This document shows, piece by piece, positions 59,468-64,000 of a stretch of DNA of 64,000 nt. The stretch's first letter is position 1; each line of letters opens with the position of its first letter. The notes under the pieces were generated by a model. The model ran no database searches and was not told where the DNA came from. It saw nothing but the letters and a program-made list of their open reading frames with translations. This DNA is from JBFAPK01 sp040676675 (GTDB lineage Bacteria > Actinomycetota > Actinomycetes > Mycobacteriales > Micromonosporaceae). Position numbers and translations under genes: made by a program. Where the stretch lies: the NCBI RefSeq assembly GCF_040676675.1, contig NZ_JBFAPK010000004.1:124001-188000 (forward strand). The letters are read 5' to 3'.

Positions 59468-60922
59468 ATGTCTCTCGCAGCTCTCGCCGCCGTCGCCATC
59501 GACGAGGTCACCCGTCTCGGCCCGCAGTTCGCCGACGTCCGGGCGGTCGACGACGAGTCCGAGTCGGTGGACGTACGCGACGGCCGGGTCGAGCGGGTCA
59601 GCCGGTCCGCCAGCCGGGGGGTGGGTATCCGGGTCCTGGTCGACGGCGCCTGGGGGTTCGCCGCGACGGCGGACCAGGACGGCGGGGCGGTCCGCGACGC
59701 GGCCCGGCTGGCGGTGGAGCTCGCCCGGGCCAGCGGCCGGGTGGCACACGAGCCGGTCCGGCTCGACGACTCCCCGCCCTGCCAGGGCGGCTACGTCACG
59801 CCGCACCGGACCGACCCGCTGGAGATGCCGGTCGCCGAGAAGACGGAGTACCTGCTTGCCGCCACCGCGGCGGCCCGCGAGGTGCCGGGGGTGTCGCTCG
59901 TGGAGGCCAGCACGGACGCCTGGCGGCGTCGGACCGTGTACCGGTCCAGCGCGGGTGCCGCCATCGAGCAGACGGTGCTGCACGCGGGCGGCGGGCTGGT
60001 CGCGTACGCGGTCGGCGGCGGGGAGTCCCAGCGCCGGTCGTACCCCACCGCGTTCCGGGGACAGTTCTTCAGCGGCGGGTGGGAGGGGGTGCTCGCGCTG
60101 GACCTGCCGGGGCACGCGGCGGCCACGGGACGCGAGGCCGTCGCCCTGCTCGACGCGCCGGAACTGCCGAGCCGGCCGGAGGCGACCGTCGTCCTGGACT
60201 CCTCGCAGCTCGCCATGCAGATCCACGAGTCGATCGGGCACCCGTTGGAGCTGGACCGCATCCTGGGCATGGAACAGGCGTACGCCGGCGGCTCCTTCGT
60301 CCGGGTCGGTGACCGGGACCGGCTGCGGTACGCCTCCCCGATCGTCTCCGTCACGGCCGACGCGACGACCCCGGGGGCGCTCGGTACGTTCGGCTTCGAC
60401 GACGAGGGGGTCCGGGCCGGCTCCGCGCCGCTCATCTCCGGGGGCGTCCTCGTCGGTTTCCTCAGCAACCGGGAGACGGCGGCGGCGGTCGGGCTGGCGT
60501 CGAACGGCACCGCCCGAGCCGACTCCTGGGGCAGCATCCCGCTCATCCGGATGAACAACGTCTCGCTCGCGCCCGGCGCCGACGACGCCGCGGGCCTCGC
60601 CGAGATCGTGGCGGCGACCGACGACGGTTTCCTGCTCCGCACCAACCGCTCCTGGTCGATCGACGACCGCCGGACGAACTTCCAGTTCGCCTGCGAGGCC
60701 GCCTACGAGATCCGCAACGGGTCGCTCGGGCGGCTCTACCGCAACCCCACCTACGCCGGCCGTACGCTCGACTTCTGGCGCTCCTGCGACGCGCTGGGCG
60801 GGCGCTCGGACTGGCGGGTCTGGAGCGTGCCGATCTGCGGCAAGGGGCAGCCGTCGCAGCTGGCCCGGGTCGGGCACGGGGCGCCCACCGGCCGGTTCCG
60901 GGCGGCGGTGGGGATCCGATGA
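59468..60922 (+). CDS. TldD-type metallopeptidase
   Basis: 484 residues from leaderless ATG 59468 (ATG 59459 lies within the -10). The HExxxH motif in MQIHESIGHPLELDR and the late Cys-rich VWSVPICGKGQPSQL are those of TldD, the metal-bearing subunit of the TldD/TldE (PmbA) heterodimer that trims peptides and modified precursors. Its stop overlaps the partner's ATG (ATGA). Confidence 0.93.
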   Translation: MSLAALAAVAIDEVTRLGPQFADVRAVDDESESVDVRDGRVERVSRSASRGVGIRVLVDGAWGFAATADQDGGAVRDAARLAVELARASGRVAHEPVRLDDSPPCQGGYVTPHRTDPLEMPVAEKTEYLLAATAAAREVPGVSLVEASTDAWRRRTVYRSSAGAAIEQTVLHAGGGLVAYAVGGGESQRRSYPTAFRGQFFSGGWEGVLALDLPGHAAATGREAVALLDAPELPSRPEATVVLDSSQLAMQIHESIGHPLELDRILGMEQAYAGGSFVRVGDRDRLRYASPIVSVTADATTPGALGTFGFDDEGVRAGSAPLISGGVLVGFLSNRETAAAVGLASNGTARADSWGSIPLIRMNNVSLAPGADDAAGLAEIVAATDDGFLLRTNRSWSIDDRRTNFQFACEAAYEIRNGSLGRLYRNPTYAGRTLDFWRSCDALGGRSDWRVWSVPICGKGQPSQLARVGHGAPTGRFRAAVGIR

Positions 60923-62277
60923 TCCGCCACGGGGCCGACCGCCTCTTCGCCCTGGCCGAGGCGGCGCTGCGCCACCCGGGCCCGGACGAGGTCGAGGTGA
61001 CCCTCGCCCGGGAGCAGGTGGCGCTGACCCGGTTCGCGGACAGCCGGATCCACCAGAACGTCCACCGGCTCGACCACCACGTCCGGGTGCGGGTGGTGCT
61101 CGACGGCGGCGCGGCGGGAGCGCGGGTCGGCTCGGCCACGTCGGGCCTGCTCACGCCGGAGGGCGTACGCCGGGCGGTGGACCGGGCGTACGAGATCGCC
61201 CGTACCGTTCCCGGAAATCCCGACTTCGCCGGCCTGCCGGACGGCGGGGCGGCCTACGCCTCCGTACGCCGGGACGACCTCGACACGGCGGGGTGCCCGC
61301 CCGCGCGCCGGGCCGACCTCGTGGCCGCGGTGCTGCGGTCGCTGCCCGGCGGCGTCAACGGCGCCGGCGCCCTGGAGACGGGCGCGAACGAACTGGCGGT
61401 CCTCAACAGCCGCGGCGTGCGGGCCTACCACGCGGGCACCCGGGCGGCGCTGAGCGTGCTCGCCACGGCGGCCGACTCCACCGGATACGCCGAGGGCGTG
61501 GCGGTCGGGCTGGACGGTATCGACCCGGTGACGCTGGGCTCCCGGGCGGGGGAGAAGGCACGGCTCGGCGCCCGGCCCAGGGAGCTGGCGCCGGGCAGCT
61601 ACCCGGTGGTGCTGGAGCCGGGCGCGACCGCCGTGCTTCTGCACCGGCTGGCGCACGCCTTCGCGGGCCGGGCGGTACGCGAGGGCAGCTCACCGCTGGC
61701 CGACCGCCTGGGCCGGCCGATCTGCGCGCCGTCGGTCACGCTCGTGGACGACCCGCTCAGCCCGGCGCTGCCGGCCGCCCCGTTCGACGCCGAGGGCGTT
61801 CCCCGGCGCCGGACCAGCCTCGTGGACCGGGGCGTGGCGGCGGGCCTGACGTACGACTCGGCGGCGGCGCGGCTGAGCGGGGTCGCCTCCACGGGCCACG
61901 CGCTGGCGCCGCCGAACCCGCTCTCCGGGTTGCCGACCCACCTGGTCATGGCGGCCGGGTCCGAGACGACGGAGTCGTTGGTCGGCCGGATCGACCGCGG
62001 CATCTACGTCACCCGGTTCCACTACACCAACGTGGTGCATCCGGTACGCACGACCGTCACCGGTACCACCCGTGACGGCACCTTCCTGATCGAGAACGGC
62101 AAGCTCGTCGGCGGGGTCCGCAACCTGCGGTTCACCCAGTCGGTGCTGGCGGCGCTGTCCGGGGTGGAGGCGATCGGGCGGGAGGGGCACGTGACGAGCG
62201 AGCGGTTCTACGGCGACGCCTACGCGCCCCCGCTCTGCCTCTCCTCGTTCACGTTCACGTCGGCGTCGACGCACTGA
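60919..62277 (+). CDS. TldE/PmbA-type metallopeptidase subunit
   Basis: 452 residues. PmbA/TldE-like: paralogous fold to TldD but with LLHRLAHAFAGRAV where TldD has HExxxH, so it is the non-catalytic partner. C-terminal FHYTNVVHPVRTTVTGTTRDG and IENGKLVGGVRNLRFTQS complete the family. The pair could process ribosomal or peptide natural products, but no precursor gene is nearby. Confidence 0.92.
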   Translation: MIRHGADRLFALAEAALRHPGPDEVEVTLAREQVALTRFADSRIHQNVHRLDHHVRVRVVLDGGAAGARVGSATSGLLTPEGVRRAVDRAYEIARTVPGNPDFAGLPDGGAAYASVRRDDLDTAGCPPARRADLVAAVLRSLPGGVNGAGALETGANELAVLNSRGVRAYHAGTRAALSVLATAADSTGYAEGVAVGLDGIDPVTLGSRAGEKARLGARPRELAPGSYPVVLEPGATAVLLHRLAHAFAGRAVREGSSPLADRLGRPICAPSVTLVDDPLSPALPAAPFDAEGVPRRRTSLVDRGVAAGLTYDSAAARLSGVASTGHALAPPNPLSGLPTHLVMAAGSETTESLVGRIDRGIYVTRFHYTNVVHPVRTTVTGTTRDGTFLIENGKLVGGVRNLRFTQSVLAALSGVEAIGREGHVTSERFYGDAYAPPLCLSSFTFTSASTH

Positions 62278-62331
62278 GCCGACGCGTCCCGCTCCCACCC
62301 GGTCGCCCGTACCCGCTCGGTTCCGGTCGCC

Positions 62332-63837
62332 TCACGCGCCGCGGCGCCGCGCCGAGACGTCCTCGACGTCGCTGGCGAACCGCCCCACGGCCCACGCCAC
62401 CGCCTGGCAGTTGCGGTCGAACTCGGCGACGTTGATGTTCAAGAGGTCGTCGCAGGGCTGGTGGTAGCAGGGGTCGAACATCTCGCCGGCCGTACCGCCG
62501 TACCGCGCCGCCTGCTCGGCGGACTTCGCCTGGTAGGTGCCCCCGTCCAGGCCCCCGACCGGGATGCCGGCGTCCGCGAACGGCCAGTGGTCGGATCCGA
62601 TGCTGTACAGGTCCACGGTCTCGTAGGCCAGCCCGCGGCTGCCGTAGTAGTCGGTGAGGACCCGCTCGACGGCCCCCGAGCCGGCCGGTGGCGGCGTCCC
62701 GCCGGGGTGCTCGGCGTCGTCACCGTCGACGATGAAGCGCGCGAAGTTCGGCGACGCGATCAGCTCGTAGTTGAGGTACAGCGAGATCCGTCCGCGCTGC
62801 TCGGCGTCGAGCTGCTCCAGGTAGTACCGGGAGCCCACCTCGATCAGCTCCTCGGCGCCCCACCAGGCGAACCGTACCTTGTTGCGGACCGCGCGCTGCT
62901 CGGGCGCCAGGCGGATCGCCGTCTCCAGCAGGGCCGCCGCGGCGGCGGCGTTGTCGTTGATGCCCGGCGCCTCGGTGACGCTGTCCAGGTGCGCTCCGGC
63001 CATGACGACCCGGTCCGGCCGACCGCCCGCCGTCTCGGCCAGGATGTTCTCGGTCACCGCCCGTACCGGGTGCGCCGCGATCTCCAGCCGGATCCGCACC
63101 TCGCGGACCGCCGTCTCCCCGGCGAGCCGCTCCGCCGCCCGCTGCGTCACGGTCCCGACCGGCACCGAGACCGCGGCGGGGTCGAACAGGTACGCCCGGT
63201 AGATGTTGTCCGGCCGGACCGTCGGCATGTAGAACAGCACCGCGACCGCCCCGAGCGCCACCGCGACCTGCTGCTGCACGACGAAACCGCAGCTGGCCCT
63301 CGGCAGCACGACCACCGCCCCGGTGACCCGCACGCCGGCGTAGTCGGCCTGCTCGCACCCGGGCGTGGGGTCGACGACGCCGTCGTGCGAGGTCGGCAGC
63401 ACCCGTACGGGTGCCTCGACGCCGCCCGGCGGGGTCGTCGGCGACCACGTCATCGCGAGCACCCGCAGCGGTACGGGCGGCTCGGACAGGGTCACCGCGC
63501 GCTCGGTGTCGACCCGGTAGTACTCGAACGGCACCGGCTGGCGGGTCACCTCGTACCCCGCGCGCCGCAGCCGTCCCACCAGGTAGTCGGCCGACGCGGC
63601 GAAGCCCGGGGTGTCGGCGGCGCGGATCCCGCCGTTCGCGTCGGCGGCCGACTGCCAGGCGCGCAGGTGGCGGAGGGCCCCCGCCGCCCGCGTCGACCGT
63701 TCCAGCCGGTCGGCGAGCTGGTGGCCGGAGCTCGCCGCCGTGCTGTCCGCCCGACCGTACGCGGGGTCCCCGGCGGCGCCGGACGCGGCGACGACGAGGG
63801 CGACGACGACGGCGGTCAGGGGTGTGGACCAGCGCAT
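62332..63837 (-). CDS. Secreted M28-family aminopeptidase
   Basis: 501 residues. Sec signal peptide MRWSTPLTAVVVALVVAASG with AxA-like cleavage, a PA-domain insert (about 150-250), and an M28 zinc core: AHLDSVTEAPGINDNAAAA, WWGAEELIEVGS and SDHWPFADAGIP; a Cys pair in CYHQPCDDL. Cuts N-terminal residues outside the cell. GGAAGGAGA precedes ATG. Convergent with the TldE gene. Confidence 0.92.
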   Translation of the reverse strand: MRWSTPLTAVVVALVVAASGAAGDPAYGRADSTAASSGHQLADRLERSTRAAGALRHLRAWQSAADANGGIRAADTPGFAASADYLVGRLRRAGYEVTRQPVPFEYYRVDTERAVTLSEPPVPLRVLAMTWSPTTPPGGVEAPVRVLPTSHDGVVDPTPGCEQADYAGVRVTGAVVVLPRASCGFVVQQQVAVALGAVAVLFYMPTVRPDNIYRAYLFDPAAVSVPVGTVTQRAAERLAGETAVREVRIRLEIAAHPVRAVTENILAETAGGRPDRVVMAGAHLDSVTEAPGINDNAAAAAALLETAIRLAPEQRAVRNKVRFAWWGAEELIEVGSRYYLEQLDAEQRGRISLYLNYELIASPNFARFIVDGDDAEHPGGTPPPAGSGAVERVLTDYYGSRGLAYETVDLYSIGSDHWPFADAGIPVGGLDGGTYQAKSAEQAARYGGTAGEMFDPCYHQPCDDLLNINVAEFDRNCQAVAWAVGRFASDVEDVSARRRGA

Positions 63838-63899
63838 GTCTTCTCCTTCCGGTGGTCGGGGCGGTGCCGCGGGGCGCGCCCGCGACGGATCACCGCCCC

Positions 63900-63961
63900 C
63901 GCAGGGGTTCGTGCTGCCGGACGGGCCCGCGGCGGGGCGCCGTCCGCGCAGGGGTTCGTGC
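63900..63961. repeat. Two copies of CGCAGGGGTTCGTGC upstream of the M28 gene
   Basis: Exact 15-mers at 63900-63914 and 63947-63961, 47 bases apart, in the upstream region of the M28 gene, which runs off the window. Could be regulator sites; nothing else is visible. Confidence 0.5.
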
Positions 63962-64000
63962 CAGGCCCTGGCCGGCGGTCGGTCACCGTCCCGGACGCGG

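Noticed and set aside
59468..62277. Peptide natural-product (RiPP) cluster around TldD/TldE
   Set aside because: No precursor peptide, modification enzyme or transporter of that type nearby; the pair is also a general housekeeping protease.
63900..63961. tRNA-like GGTTCG T-loop motif
   Set aside because: No cloverleaf arms or acceptor stem can be formed around either copy.

Overview
This window reads as a high-GC actinobacterial chromosome, most likely Micromonosporaceae (Micromonospora-like). The support is a complete Pup-proteasome system (mpa, dop, pup, prcB, prcA, pafA, pafB, pafC), a mycothiol gene (mshC), an F420-dependent-type oxidoreductase, Actinobacteria-restricted families (DUF3090, SCO1664-like, DUF5703, DUF3866), very GC-rich third codon positions, and many genes whose start codon lies 6-9 bases after a TANNNT -10 box (leaderless transcripts). 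The genus is inference. I see no rRNA, tRNA, CRISPR array, transposase or phage gene.

Layout. 1-2600: 3' part of a ClpC-type unfoldase and small hypothetical genes. 2600-9030: LysR regulator, ThuA-like protein, hemerythrin, M20 peptidase, DUF5703 and aldo/keto reductase. 9238-14866: oxidoreductase and uppP, then a phosphomutase-like / DUF3090 / SCO1664-like trio followed by mshC; the same block occurs in Mycobacterium tuberculosis around Rv2130c-Rv2136c. 15000-19100: GntR regulator, PAC2 protein, zinc-metallopeptidase lipoprotein and HAD hydrolase. 19200-24930: ABC exporter and a two-component system. 25057-28827: RecB-like Fe-S nuclease, M50 protease, tRNA m1A methyltransferase TrmI and an unknown gene, leading into the proteasome region.

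29107-50957 is the pupylation-proteasome region: mpa, dop, pup, prcBA, pafA, pafBC, then tatAC. It is interrupted twice by envelope-sugar genes: gtrA / DUF2142 / DUF2304 / GT2 between mpa and dop, and GT2 / rmlD / rmlB / rmlA between prcA and pafA. A sequencing gap with a fold-back artefact follows pafA (about 44292-44500). 51039-64000: lipid-kinase-like gene, TetR/SnoaL pair, HAD, HelY-type helicase, 5'-3' exonuclease, permease, a TldD/PmbA pair and a secreted M28 peptidase.

How they work together. PafA ligates Pup to lysines, Dop deamidates or removes Pup, Mpa unfolds pupylated substrates into the PrcA/PrcB chamber, and PafBC is the linked WYL regulator of the DNA-damage response. The most notable non-coding features are a 9-codon leaderless ORF overlapping the dop start, a similar 34-codon ORF overlapping the PAC2 start, -10 boxes built from the preceding stop codon, two 74-bp palindromic repeats, and a repeat module that directly follows three unrelated stop codons.
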